Shown in pieces: positions 48,153 through 57,609 of a stretch of DNA of 64,000 nucleotides. The notes under the pieces are model-generated. The model made no database searches and was not told the DNA's origin. It was given only the letters and a program-made list of their open reading frames with translations. The first letter of the stretch is position 1. Each line of letters starts with the position of its first letter. Both the position numbers and the translations under genes were made by a program. Source of the stretch: Bifidobacterium breve (GTDB lineage Bacteria; Actinomycetota; Thermoleophilia; Solirubrobacterales; Solirubrobacteraceae); assembly GCA_945889475.1 (NCBI GenBank), contig CAMDBT010000002.1:62001-126000 (forward strand), read 5' to 3'.

Positions 48153-50134
48153 TCGAAGGCGGCCAGCCAACAACCAAGCAGACGTTCAGCCGCGAACTCG
48201 GGTCGCCGATGCTCTTCAGCGTTCTCTACACGGTGATCGCGAGCGCGATCTACATCTGCCTCGGCGTTGTCGCGGGCTATGCGCTAGGCCTTACGCCACT
48301 CGTATTCCTTGCCGGCGGGTTGATGTTCGTCCTCGCCGCAATGACCTACGTTGAAGCTTCGTCGCTCCATCAAGAGCGTGGTGGATCGACCGTTTTTGCG
48401 CGCTTCGCTTTCAACGAGTTCTGGAGCTTCGTAGCTGGCTGGGCAATCTTGCTCGATTATGTGATTCTGCTCGCAGCGGCGGTGCTGTCGGCGACCAGTT
48501 ACCTGCAGGCCTTCTGGGCCCGGCTCGGCGAAGGCGCGCTAGAGAACGTCCTAATCGTCGCCATCCTGCTCTACATAGCGGTCCGCAACATCCGTGGCTT
48601 CTCGACTACTCGTTCGCGGCGGATCGCGGTGCTTGTTGTCGCCGACATCCTGCTGCAGTTGGCCTTGATTGGCCTCGGCGTGATCTTCCTGCTTCAGCCT
48701 GACACGCTGATCTCCTCGATCGAGCTCGGGAGTAGCCCAACCGTTCAGAACTTGATCGTCGCGCTCGGCATCGCGACCGTCGTTTCAACCGGCCTCGAAT
48801 CGGCCTCCGGACTTTCGGGCGAGGTCCGCGTCGGTCGCGCCGGCCTGCGCCGCCTCGTCACTAGCTCGTCGCTGACGGTTATCATCGTCTACACCGGGAT
48901 CGCAATCGTGGCGATCAGCGCTCAGCCCGTTATTGACGGCCGGACTGCTCTCTCCTCGACCTATAAGGACGCGCCGATGCTCGGGGTGGCCGCCGGCTTT
49001 GATCAACCATGGCTCGCTCAAGGCAGCCGCTTCGTGATCGCCGCAATCGCCGTCGTCACGCTGATCGCTGCCGCCAACTCGACGATGCTCGGCCTCTCAC
49101 GGCTGGCCTACTCGCTTTCGACCCATCGCCAAATCCCGAGTGCAATTGGCCGTCTACATTCGACCCGCTTTACGCCGTGGGTCCTGATTGTGATCGCCTC
49201 ACTCGTCGCGCTAGCGCTGGCCCTTCCTGGCGATCTTGAGCTGCTGCTCAACGTCTACGCGTTCGGCGCCCTGCTAGGGCTTGCGATCGCGCACGCCTCA
49301 GTCGTTCGGCTGCGGATCACCGAGCCGGACCGCCCGCGGCCTTACTCAATGCCGTTCAACATCCGAATCGGTGGCAAGAGCCTTCCACTGCCGGCACTAC
49401 TCGGCCTGGTACTGAGCGCGCTGGTCTGGGTCAGCGTCGTCTGGACCCATCCTTCTGCACGCTGGGTCGGCTTCGGCTGGATCGCGGCAGGGCTGCTGCT
49501 CTACCTCGTCTATCGGCTCTCGAGCGGCAAGACGTTGACAAAGCGCGTAACCGTTCCACGCAAAGCGCTGCGCGGCGAGCCTATCGAGGTCGAGTACGAG
49601 GCAATTCTGGTTCCAATCACCGGCAGCGTGCTAGACGACGACATCATGCAGACCGCTGGCCGTCTGGCTGCTGAGGCGAGCGAGGAGGAAGGTTTTGATG
49701 GAGAGTCACGGATCGAGGCGATCTGGGTGACCGAGGTACCGATGTCGCTGCCGATCGACGCCCGCCTGCCGGAGGAGGAGGCGCGCCGCGCCCGCACCGC
49801 GCTGGCCCGTGCCAAGGCCGTCGGCGAGGAGTACGACAATGTTCAGGTCGACACTGCGCGCGCGCGCGGCAGACGCGCTGGCCAGACGATCATCGCTGAG
49901 GCGCAGCGCCGCGGCGTGCAGGCGATCGTCCTCGCCGCCGAGGAGCCGACCGGGATTAGCGGCGGCGCTGTGCTCGGCGGCGCCTACTCAAGCGACCTTG
50001 TGATCGGCGACACGGCGCGCTACGTGCTCGCCAACGCACACTGCACGGTGATTGTCACGGCACCGCCATCGGGCGACCGCGCAGTCTCCGCAGCCGCAGG
50101 CGATGAGCCAGAGCCTGAAGCGCCGGAACGCTAG
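48149..50134 (+). CDS. APC-superfamily permease with C-terminal UspA-like domain (second copy)
   Basis: MLFSVLYTVIASAIYICLGVVAGYALGLTPLVFLAGGLMFVLAAMTYVEASSLHQERGGSTVFARFAFNEFWSF; C-term EYEAILVPITGS…GVQAIVLAAEEP…CTVIVTAPP; ATG 48149 within ORF 47918-50134. Confidence 0.87.
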   Translation: MIEGGQPTTKQTFSRELGSPMLFSVLYTVIASAIYICLGVVAGYALGLTPLVFLAGGLMFVLAAMTYVEASSLHQERGGSTVFARFAFNEFWSFVAGWAILLDYVILLAAAVLSATSYLQAFWARLGEGALENVLIVAILLYIAVRNIRGFSTTRSRRIAVLVVADILLQLALIGLGVIFLLQPDTLISSIELGSSPTVQNLIVALGIATVVSTGLESASGLSGEVRVGRAGLRRLVTSSSLTVIIVYTGIAIVAISAQPVIDGRTALSSTYKDAPMLGVAAGFDQPWLAQGSRFVIAAIAVVTLIAAANSTMLGLSRLAYSLSTHRQIPSAIGRLHSTRFTPWVLIVIASLVALALALPGDLELLLNVYAFGALLGLAIAHASVVRLRITEPDRPRPYSMPFNIRIGGKSLPLPALLGLVLSALVWVSVVWTHPSARWVGFGWIAAGLLLYLVYRLSSGKTLTKRVTVPRKALRGEPIEVEYEAILVPITGSVLDDDIMQTAGRLAAEASEEEGFDGESRIEAIWVTEVPMSLPIDARLPEEEARRARTALARAKAVGEEYDNVQVDTARARGRRAGQTIIAEAQRRGVQAIVLAAEEPTGISGGAVLGGAYSSDLVIGDTARYVLANAHCTVIVTAPPSGDRAVSAAAGDEPEPEAPER

Positions 50135-50145
50135 GATTCGCAGCG

Positions 50146-50583
50146 ATGTCATTCGTGCTCATTGTCGGCTCAGGCCGCGTCGGATCGATCGTTGCGCGCG
50201 ACCTTCTGGCAGCTGGCCATGAAGTCTCAGTGCTTGATGGAGATCCGCTCTCGCATGAGCGCCTCGACGCGGGACAAGAGTCAACGTGGGAGGGGGCAGG
50301 TGGCCGCTTCACGATCGGCCAAGCGATCGAACGCGACGCCCTAGTTGAAGCCGGCATTGAGCGCGCAGATGTCTTCATCGCCGCCACAAATGGCGACAAC
50401 ACGAACTTAACGATCGCCCAGATCGCGCAGAAGATGTTCAACGTTCCACGCGTTCTCGTGCGCGTGATGGATCCGGCCCGCGCAGAGTGGTACGGCTCGC
50501 AGGGAATGGAAATAATCTGCCCGACCAGCTATGCGGTAACGATGTTTGAGACGGCGCTCGGGCTTCCCGGAGCGGACGGCTAA
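50146..50583 (+). CDS. TrkA-N (RCK/KTN) NAD-binding protein, short form
   Basis: VLIVGSGRVGSIVARDLLAAGHEVSVLDGD, ADVFIAATNGDNTNLTIAQIAQ; no TrkA-C domain. Confidence 0.9.
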   Translation: MSFVLIVGSGRVGSIVARDLLAAGHEVSVLDGDPLSHERLDAGQESTWEGAGGRFTIGQAIERDALVEAGIERADVFIAATNGDNTNLTIAQIAQKMFNVPRVLVRVMDPARAEWYGSQGMEIICPTSYAVTMFETALGLPGADG

Positions 50584-51245
50584 TGTACGCGGTCGTCATC
50601 GGCGGCGGCAAGGTCGGTCTCAACTTGACCCGCGAGCTGCTCGCCAAAGGCACCGAGGTAACTTTGATCGAGGGGCGCCGCGAGCGTTATCTGCGGATGG
50701 ATGCCGAGCTCGGCTTCGTCGTTCAATACGGCGACGGCACCGAGTTGTGGGTGCTCGAGCGCGCAGGTATCCAGCGTGCCGATCTCGTGGTCGCGGTCAC
50801 CGGCGACGACGAGGACAACATCTTGATCTGCCAGATTGCGCGCGACAAGTACCAGGTCGAGCGCGTCATCTCACGCGTCAATAACCCGCGCAACAGGCAG
50901 TACTTTGAACTGCTCGACATTCGCCCCGCGTTTTCGGCGACAGACCTGATCCTGAAGCTGATCGAGCACGAGGTTCCGGACTACGGCCTCGTTCACCTGC
51001 TCGATCTTCCTGAACAGCGCCTTGAGGTGATTGAGATTGTTGTCTGCGAGGGCTGCCGAGCAGATGGCCTTGAGGTCCAGCAGCTTGAGCTGCCGGAAGG
51101 CAGCATCGTTATCTCGGTGCTGCGTGGCGGGAGCGGCTTCGTGCCCAAGGCGGAGACGGTAATCAACGCTGGCGACGAGGTGCTGGTCTGCCTCGATCCA
51201 AGTCTCGAAGCTCAGATCACGGCGCTCTTCGAAGCAGCCAAGTAG
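50583..51245 (+). CDS. TrkA family NAD-binding protein with TrkA-C domain
   Basis: YAVVIGGGKVGLNLTRELLAKGTEVTLIEG, VAVTGDDEDNILICQIARDKYQVERVISRVNNPRN; C-terminal TrkA-C. Confidence 0.92.
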   Translation: MYAVVIGGGKVGLNLTRELLAKGTEVTLIEGRRERYLRMDAELGFVVQYGDGTELWVLERAGIQRADLVVAVTGDDEDNILICQIARDKYQVERVISRVNNPRNRQYFELLDIRPAFSATDLILKLIEHEVPDYGLVHLLDLPEQRLEVIEIVVCEGCRADGLEVQQLELPEGSIVISVLRGGSGFVPKAETVINAGDEVLVCLDPSLEAQITALFEAAK

Positions 51246-51275
51246 GAGCTTCAGCGCCTATACTTGGCGGCGCAA

Positions 51276-51346
51276 TGCGGGATGGTGTAATGGCAGCACG
51301 CCTGGTTCTGGTCCAGGAAATTGGGGTTCGAATCCCTGTCCCGCAG
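51276..51346 (+). tRNA. tRNA-Gln(CTG)
   Basis: TGCGGGATGGTGTAATGGCAGCACGCCTGGTTCTGGTCCAGGAAATTGGGGTTCGAATCCCTGTCCCGCAG: 7-bp acceptor stem, anticodon loop TTCTGGT, T-arm GGTTCGAATC; CCA not encoded. Confidence 0.95.
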
Positions 51347-51348
51347 CT

Positions 51349-51999
51349 TCAGGCTGAGAACCCAGCAGAGAAGCCCTCGGCGACGAGCACCGGCCCCGCC
51401 GCGGACCGTTCGGCAACAGCGTTGTAGTGAGCTGCGAGCGTTGCGTTGTCGGACCAGCGGTCTTCAGTCAAGAGGTACTCGCCCCAGCCGGTCAACATCG
51501 CGAGAAAGGCGTCGGCGACAGTGAACCTGTCGCCGACCAGAAACGGGCCTGTATCGATCTGATCGGCGAGGATCGTCGCTACGCGACTGAGCTCGGCCAA
51601 TGAGGCCGCTCGCACGCCCTCGACGCCAGCTGCGTCGGCGGTGTACTGGACCGGGTAGCACAAGCGCAGGAACGAAGCCTGGGCCGTGTTTGTGAGCAGC
51701 GTTAGCCAGCGCAGCGTTGTCGCCCAATCGTCGCTGCCGGTGGCTGGCATTAGCGCCGCGTCGGGGTATTTCGCGGCAACATAGAGGCAGCATGCTGCGG
51801 CCTCGGTGAGCACGAGATCGCCGTCAACGAGGGTTGGAACCGTCCCCATTGGGTTGAGCTTGTCGTAGCCAGCTGGGGCGACGTTGGCCCCGCTTTCGTC
51901 GCGCTCGACTTCGATCAGCACGTATTCGGCGCCAGCCTCGTCAAGAGCGATCCGCGGAGCGGTCGCCGAGCTGGCGGGCATTCTGTAGAGAGTGATCAT
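51349..51999 (-). CDS. Glutathione S-transferase-like protein
   Basis: MITLYRMPASSATAPRIALDEAGAEYVLIEV, NPMGTVPTLVDGDLVLTEAAACCLYVA; ATG 51999 preferred (TAGCGT 7 nt upstream). Confidence 0.88.
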   Translation of the reverse strand: MITLYRMPASSATAPRIALDEAGAEYVLIEVERDESGANVAPAGYDKLNPMGTVPTLVDGDLVLTEAAACCLYVAAKYPDAALMPATGSDDWATTLRWLTLLTNTAQASFLRLCYPVQYTADAAGVEGVRAASLAELSRVATILADQIDTGPFLVGDRFTVADAFLAMLTGWGEYLLTEDRWSDNATLAAHYNAVAERSAAGPVLVAEGFSAGFSA

Positions 52000-52105
52000 T
52001 GTGCGGACGCTACCACCGCATCGCGGCTGGCTGGATGGCTCATCGGCTGCGTGGTTTCTAACGGCCCGCCGCTGAGGGCGGATAGCGCTCGGGTTGTCGG
52101 TCGCC

Positions 52106-53008
52106 TTACGAGGCGATCGGGGCGAAGCCACCGGCTTTGTACGTCAACCCCGGCAGATCAGCGCCGATCTGCCCAGAGAGCCAGCGCGACACCTCGAACA
52201 ACGCCTCAAGGTTGACACCGGTGGCGATCCCCATGCCCTCCAGCAGGTAGACGAGGTCCTCGGTTGCGATGTTGCCGGTCGCGTTCGGCGTGAACGGGCA
52301 GCCGCCAAGCCCGCCGGTCGAGGCGTCGAAGACCGTCGCTCCGGCTTCCACGGCGGCGACGGCGTTGGCATAGCCGGTGTTGCGGGTGTTGTGGAAGTGG
52401 ACGCCAACGGTCAGCCCCAAGCCCAGCGTTTCGCTCACCAACTCGCGGACCTGCGTCGGTACGCCGACACCAATCGTGTCGGCCAGCATGATCTCCTCAA
52501 CGCCACCGGCGGCGAGCTGTTCGGCGGCTGCGAGAACCCTATCCGGCTCGATCTTGCCATCGTATGGGCAACCGAACGCGACCGAGAGCGTGACCGCAAA
52601 GTCGACGCCGTCGCGCTTCGCCCGCGCCGCCAGCTCAATCCCCACCTGCGTCGCAGCCTCAACGCTGGTGCCTTGATTCTTCTCAGCAAACGACTCGCTC
52701 AAGGGAACGCCGTACTGAACCAGGTCAACGCCGCAGGCAAGCGCCCGATCGTAACCGCGCTCGTTGAGCGCGAGCCCGCTGTAGGTGACGTTCGCCTTGC
52801 GGTCAACCATCTCCATAACAGCCTCGGCTCCCGCCATCTGTGGCACGCGCTCTGGGCTGACGAAGCTGACGGCCTCGATTCGCGGTAGGCCTGTGGCTGC
52901 GAGTCGGTTTACGTAGTCGGCGCGAAGCTCGGGGCTGAGGATTGGCGCCGCGTTCTGCAGCCCGTCGCGGGGGCCGACGTCGCAGAGGATCAGCTTGGCG
53001 TCAGCCAC
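52106..53008 (-). CDS. Hydroxymethylglutaryl-CoA lyase-like (DRE-TIM)
   Basis: ILCDVGPRDGLQNA, VSFVSPERVPQMAGAEAV, VGVHFHNTRNTGYANAVAAVEAGATVFDASTGGLGGCPF. Confidence 0.92.
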   Translation of the reverse strand: MADAKLILCDVGPRDGLQNAAPILSPELRADYVNRLAATGLPRIEAVSFVSPERVPQMAGAEAVMEMVDRKANVTYSGLALNERGYDRALACGVDLVQYGVPLSESFAEKNQGTSVEAATQVGIELAARAKRDGVDFAVTLSVAFGCPYDGKIEPDRVLAAAEQLAAGGVEEIMLADTIGVGVPTQVRELVSETLGLGLTVGVHFHNTRNTGYANAVAAVEAGATVFDASTGGLGGCPFTPNATGNIATEDLVYLLEGMGIATGVNLEALFEVSRWLSGQIGADLPGLTYKAGGFAPIAS

Positions 53009-53016
53009 GGCTAGCG

Positions 53017-53823
53017 TTATGCAGGGCCGCGACCGTTGACGGGGAGCAGCTCGCGTTCGCTGACGCCGCGCAGCACGTGGAGGTCGATTGCGCCTGGCGG
53101 GAAGATGTCAATCGAGTATTGAACCGCGTCGCCGTCGCCGACGTGAATTGTCTCCGTGATCTCCAGCGCTCCGGTTGTTCGGCTCACACCGAGCGCGCGG
53201 CCGACGTCATCATCTTGCTCTAGCAATCGAGGGCGGATGCCGGTGCGCGCGAAGGCGACAGGAACGCCAGCGTCGATCACGATGTCAAGCATCATCTGGC
53301 CGCCTTCAATCGCCTTCTGAAGCTTTTCGATCGAAGGCAGTGGCACCGACGGGTGAATCCAGTCGCGCATGTGCGCGGCGGGCGCTTCGTCGACCAGCAG
53401 TGTTCGCTCAATGCAGAGCGCGTCGGTGTTCTTGCGCAGGTTTAGTGCCTCGGCGACATACCCTGGCGCGCGTCGTTGTGCGATCGATACGTCGCGACCC
53501 TCAACGCTGTGGCCTTGGCGACGCGCAAGTGACGCGTAGGACTCAAGGATCTCGAGGCCCTCGCTGAATGCCGACGGTACGGCGACGCGGCCGACGTAGG
53601 TGCCGGAGCCTTGGCGACGGACGATCTCGCCATTGGCGGCGAGCCGTTCGAGCGCCAAGCGCAGCGTGCCGCGTGAGATCCCCAGCATCGCTGCGATCTC
53701 CTGCTCTGGGGGTAGCCGGTCGCCGGGGCGATGGTTGCCAGGCCCAAGCCACTCGCGCAGCGAGATCTCGGCGCTGTCGACGACCGAAACTCGTGGGGCA
53801 GTTCTTGGCGGCGAAGTCGCCAT
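53017..53823 (-). CDS. GntR/HutC-family transcriptional regulator with UTRA domain
   Basis: GDRLPPEQEIAAMLGISRGTLRLALERLAANGEIVRRQGSGTYVG then UTRA-like C-terminus. Confidence 0.93.
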   Translation of the reverse strand: MATSPPRTAPRVSVVDSAEISLREWLGPGNHRPGDRLPPEQEIAAMLGISRGTLRLALERLAANGEIVRRQGSGTYVGRVAVPSAFSEGLEILESYASLARRQGHSVEGRDVSIAQRRAPGYVAEALNLRKNTDALCIERTLLVDEAPAAHMRDWIHPSVPLPSIEKLQKAIEGGQMMLDIVIDAGVPVAFARTGIRPRLLEQDDDVGRALGVSRTTGALEITETIHVGDGDAVQYSIDIFPPGAIDLHVLRGVSERELLPVNGRGPA

Positions 53824-53926
53824 CAGGTGGCTGTTGCCACTCCGACTAAGCGGTCAAGAGAGACTCGGTCTGCGGCCACGCCCGTCAGCTTACCGGCGGC
53901 GCCCGCGGTCATCGCTGCGAGCCCGA

Positions 53927-55603
53927 TTAGAACAGTCCGATCGTGTTGCCATCGGCGTCAATATCGATCTCGAATGCGGCCGGAGTCTTGCCGAGCCCAG
54001 GCATCTGCATGATGTCGCCGCAGAGCGGCACGAGCCAGCCAGCGCCGGTGTAGGCGCGCATGTCGCGAACCGGCAGCGTGAAGCCTTTCGGCGCGCCAAG
54101 CTGAGTTGGGTCGTGGCTGAGCGAGAGCGGCGTCTTCGCCATGCAGATTGGCAGCTTGTCGAGCCCGGCGGCGGTGAACTGCTCAATCTTGCGCTCGGCG
54201 TCCAGGTAGTAGACGACGTCATCAGCACCGTAGGCCTTGGTCGCGATCGCGTGGATCTTCTCTTTAATCGTTGCGTCCTCGGGGTAGAGGAACTGGAAGT
54301 CGGACGGCTGGTCGGCGGCAGCGACAACTGCCTCAGCGAGCTTCGCAGCTCCGTCGCCGCCCTTCTCGAACGCCTCATTGAGTTCGGCCGCAAAGGCACC
54401 GCCTGCAAGCGCTAGCGAGCGAACCATCTCAACCTCTTCGTCGCTGTCGCCGGGGCGACGGTTTACCGCGACGACGCAGGGGAGACCAAACTCTTTGACG
54501 AGGCTGAGGTGGTGGTAGACATTCGACATCCCGTCCTCTATCGCCTTGCGATTGACTTCCGGCGAGTCGCTCTCTTGATCCATTCCGCCGTGGTGTTTGA
54601 TCGCGCGCACGGTGCACACGAGCACCACCGCGTCGGGTCGAAGCTCGCCGGCGCGGCAGACGATGTCCATGAACTTCTCCATCCCCATGTCGGAGCCGAA
54701 GCCGGATTCGGTTAGGACGTAGTCACCAAGCTTGAGCGCAATGCGATCGGCGATCACCGAGTTATTGCCGTGGGCGATGTTGGCGAACGGGCCAGCATGC
54801 ATCAGCGCCGCTTGGCCCTCGAGCGTTTGGATCAGGTTCGGCTTCAGCGCGTCCTTCAGCAGCACGGTCATCGCGCCGGCTGCCTGGAGGTCTTCGCCTG
54901 TGACCGCAGTGACGCCGTCGAACTGGTAGGCGGCGGTGATTTCACCGAGCCGTTTGCGGAGGTCTTGAAGGTCGCTGGCGACGGCCAGGATTGCCATCAC
55001 TTCTGACGCCGCGGTGATGTCGAAGCCGGTTTCACGGGGATAGCCGTTGGCGCGGCCGCCGAGGCCGATCGCGACCTCACGCAAGGCGCGGTCGTTCATG
55101 TCGAGTGCGCGCTTCCAGTTGATCCGCAGTGCGTCGATGCTGTGCGGGTTTCCGTGAAGGATTGATGCGTCGAGCAGTGCCGCGAGCAGGTTATTGGCGG
55201 CGCCGACGGCGTGGATGTCGCCGGTAAAGTGGAGGTTCAGATCCTCCATCGGGACGATCTGGGCGTAGCCGCCACCGGCGGCGCCACCTTTGATGCCGAA
55301 GACCGGCCCGAGCGATGGTTCGCGCAGGCAGAGCACCGGCTTCTTGCCGATTTTGCCCATTCCTTGGGTTAGCGAAACAGCGGTAGTCGTTTTGCCTTCG
55401 CCGGCCTTCGTCGGCGTCATCCCGGCAACGCAGATCAGCTTGCCGTCAGGGCGGTCCTTCAGGCGCTCGAGAACTGAGAGCTCGACCTTGCCTTTGAAGC
55501 GGCCGTACGGTTCGACTTCGTCAGCTTCAAGACCGAGCGTTGCACCGACCTCGTCGATCGGGATTAGCTCTGCCTCCTGGGCGATCTCAAGACTGCTCTT
55601 CAT
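53927..55603 (-). CDS. fhs: Formate--tetrahydrofolate ligase
   Basis: TPTKAGEGKTTTAVSLTQGM, EPSLGPVFGIKGGAAGGGYAQIVPMEDLNLHFTGD, VRDMRAYTGAGWLVPLCGDIMQMPGLGKTPAA. Confidence 0.98.
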   Translation of the reverse strand: MKSSLEIAQEAELIPIDEVGATLGLEADEVEPYGRFKGKVELSVLERLKDRPDGKLICVAGMTPTKAGEGKTTTAVSLTQGMGKIGKKPVLCLREPSLGPVFGIKGGAAGGGYAQIVPMEDLNLHFTGDIHAVGAANNLLAALLDASILHGNPHSIDALRINWKRALDMNDRALREVAIGLGGRANGYPRETGFDITAASEVMAILAVASDLQDLRKRLGEITAAYQFDGVTAVTGEDLQAAGAMTVLLKDALKPNLIQTLEGQAALMHAGPFANIAHGNNSVIADRIALKLGDYVLTESGFGSDMGMEKFMDIVCRAGELRPDAVVLVCTVRAIKHHGGMDQESDSPEVNRKAIEDGMSNVYHHLSLVKEFGLPCVVAVNRRPGDSDEEVEMVRSLALAGGAFAAELNEAFEKGGDGAAKLAEAVVAAADQPSDFQFLYPEDATIKEKIHAIATKAYGADDVVYYLDAERKIEQFTAAGLDKLPICMAKTPLSLSHDPTQLGAPKGFTLPVRDMRAYTGAGWLVPLCGDIMQMPGLGKTPAAFEIDIDADGNTIGLF

Positions 55604-55619
55604 GACTACTCCTGTGCTT

Positions 55620-55632
55620 GTGTTTTAGACAA
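55620..55632 (-). promoter_or_regulatory. Candidate second copy of the sox operator-like motif, upstream of fhs
   Basis: + strand GTGTTTTAGACAA matches GTATACTAGACAA (60836-60848) at 10/13 positions. Confidence 0.35.
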
Positions 55633-55649
55633 CCGCTTCAACCTTGGCG

Positions 55650-56867
55650 CTAGTGCGAGACGGCCGCTGCGCCGAGCTCAGAGACCAGCTCGTCGGTGTA
55701 GAAGCGTTCTACTTCAAACGGCTTGATCAGCTCCGGCGTCTTGCCGGTCGCGATCAGCTCAGCCAACGTGACGCCGACGATCGGTGCTGCCTTGAATCCG
55801 TAGGTGCCCCAGCCGGTTGAGACTAGGAAGCCGTCAACCTCGGTCTTGCCAAGGATCGGCGAGTAGTCCGGACTAAGGTCGCAGAGCCCAGCCCAGCTGC
55901 GCAGCATTCGCGCACGCTCCAGCTGCGGGAACAGCTCCAGGGCGTGGCGCGTGGACTCCTGCAGGAAGTTGAGCGTGCCGTTCATCCGGTAGGTGGTCCA
56001 CGGTTCAATCTCAGAGCCGATCAGGAACTCGCCGCGGTCTGTCTGCGAGATGTAAACGTGCATCTGCGAGGAGACGATCACCTTGTCGAGGATCGGCTTG
56101 AGCGGCTCGGTAACGAACGCCTGCAGAATGTGGGTTGTGATCGGCAGTTCAAAACCGGCCATCTCGGAGAGGATCGACGACCAGCCAGCGGTCGCGGAGA
56201 GGACCGTGCCGCCGTTGACGCGCTGGTTGCCGTTTACGGTGACGCCGGTAACGCGGTCGCCGTCCTTGTGAATCGCGGTTACCTCGCTGTTGGGGTGGAT
56301 CTCAGCGCCACCGCGGTCGGCGCCGCGGGCGTAGCCCCAGACGACGGCGTCGTGACGGATGATCCCGCCTGGTGGGTGGTAGAGCGCTCCCATGATCGGG
56401 TACTCGGCGTCGTCGGTTACCTGCATCGCCGGCACCATCCGCTGAACCTCGTCGGCGTCAACTACAGAGGTGTTGATTCCGACGAGTCGGTTTACTTCGG
56501 CGCGCTCGTGCATCACGAACATTGCGCGGTCGGTGTGGCCGAGCGTCAGGTGGCCCTGCTGCGAGAACATCAGGTTGAACTGCAGGTCCTTGGAGAGGTT
56601 TTCATACAGCTTCACCGAGGCGTCGTAGAAGCGCGCCCCTTCGGGAGTCTTGTAGTTGGAACGCAGAATCGTCGTGTTGCGGCCCGACGCGCCGGCGCCG
56701 ATGTAGTTCTTCTCGAGGATGCAGATCTCCTTGATGCCGTGGTGCTTGGTCAGGTAGTAGGCCGTCGCGAGCCCGTGCGAGCCGCCGCCGATGATCACGA
56801 CCTCGTAGTTGTCCTTCAGTTTCGAAGGCGTGTGCCACATCTTGCTCTGGCGAAAAATGTCACGCAT
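55650..56867 (-). CDS. soxB: Sarcosine oxidase beta subunit
   Basis: VVIIGGGSHGLATAYYLTKHHGIKEICILEKNYIGAGASGRNTTILRSNY; ATG 56867 overlaps soxG end. Confidence 0.95.
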   Translation of the reverse strand: MRDIFRQSKMWHTPSKLKDNYEVVIIGGGSHGLATAYYLTKHHGIKEICILEKNYIGAGASGRNTTILRSNYKTPEGARFYDASVKLYENLSKDLQFNLMFSQQGHLTLGHTDRAMFVMHERAEVNRLVGINTSVVDADEVQRMVPAMQVTDDAEYPIMGALYHPPGGIIRHDAVVWGYARGADRGGAEIHPNSEVTAIHKDGDRVTGVTVNGNQRVNGGTVLSATAGWSSILSEMAGFELPITTHILQAFVTEPLKPILDKVIVSSQMHVYISQTDRGEFLIGSEIEPWTTYRMNGTLNFLQESTRHALELFPQLERARMLRSWAGLCDLSPDYSPILGKTEVDGFLVSTGWGTYGFKAAPIVGVTLAELIATGKTPELIKPFEVERFYTDELVSELGAAAVSH

Positions 56868-57609
56868 TGGTCGCTCCCTCCACCGCGCCGCCCAAAGGCC
56901 CAAGCGCATCGATTCCGACCGCCCGTCCGCCTAGCTCTGCGGCGGCGTCGATCACTGACTCCCACATGTACTGGGCGCTCGCGGCGCCGAAGAGATGGAG
57001 GAAGCTGTCCGCCCCCTGGCGCAACAGCAACCCCGGCACGCGGCCGATAGAGCCGGGCAGGAAGCCGTGGAGCGGGAACTCCCGCGCACGCAGGTCGAGC
57101 GCCGTGATCCGGGCGAAGGTGTCCCGAGCCAGCGGTCCGCTGACGCTGAAGCTAGTTAGCGTGCTCGTCAGGTCGGTCACCGAGACGAGCTCGCTGCGGC
57201 TGGCCGCAGCGGCCTGCAGCCGCTCGCGCAGCGCTGCCGTGTCGGCTGGTGACGTGATCGCCAGTACGCGATCGGGCTTGACCGTGCACCACCAAGCGTC
57301 TGCTGCGAAGACCGCAATTCCAAGCTTCGCGGCGGTTCCGGCGACCTCGGTTGTGATTGCTTCGATCACGGCCGGGGCCGCGAGCAGCTCGGTGATACCG
57401 AGGCTCGAGAGCTCTGCGACGCCGACGCTCTCGGCGCAGGCCCTCTTCTCGGCGATCGTGTCGCCAAAGCTCGCGGCGACACGCCAGCCGTCGCGCTCTT
57501 CGATCTGAGCACCGGCCGCAACGAGTTCGGCTTCGATGTTGCTTTGCAGCAGCGGCGTGAACGCTCCCTGCGGCTGGGCGCGGTCAGCGGATAGGAATTC
57601 AAGGCTCAT
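56860..57609 (-). CDS. soxG: Sarcosine oxidase gamma subunit
   Basis: Position in sox operon; SoxG-like sequence (LTSFSVSGPLARDTFARITALDLRAREFP). Confidence 0.85.
   Translation of the reverse strand: MSLEFLSADRAQPQGAFTPLLQSNIEAELVAAGAQIEERDGWRVAASFGDTIAEKRACAESVGVAELSSLGITELLAAPAVIEAITTEVAGTAAKLGIAVFAADAWWCTVKPDRVLAITSPADTAALRERLQAAAASRSELVSVTDLTSTLTSFSVSGPLARDTFARITALDLRAREFPLHGFLPGSIGRVPGLLLRQGADSFLHLFGAASAQYMWESVIDAAAELGGRAVGIDALGPLGGAVEGATNA

Noticed and set aside
55944-57050. 368-aa plus-strand ORF opposite soxB/soxG
   Set aside because: Antisense of well-supported sox genes; sequence is low-information Val/Arg/Asp-rich
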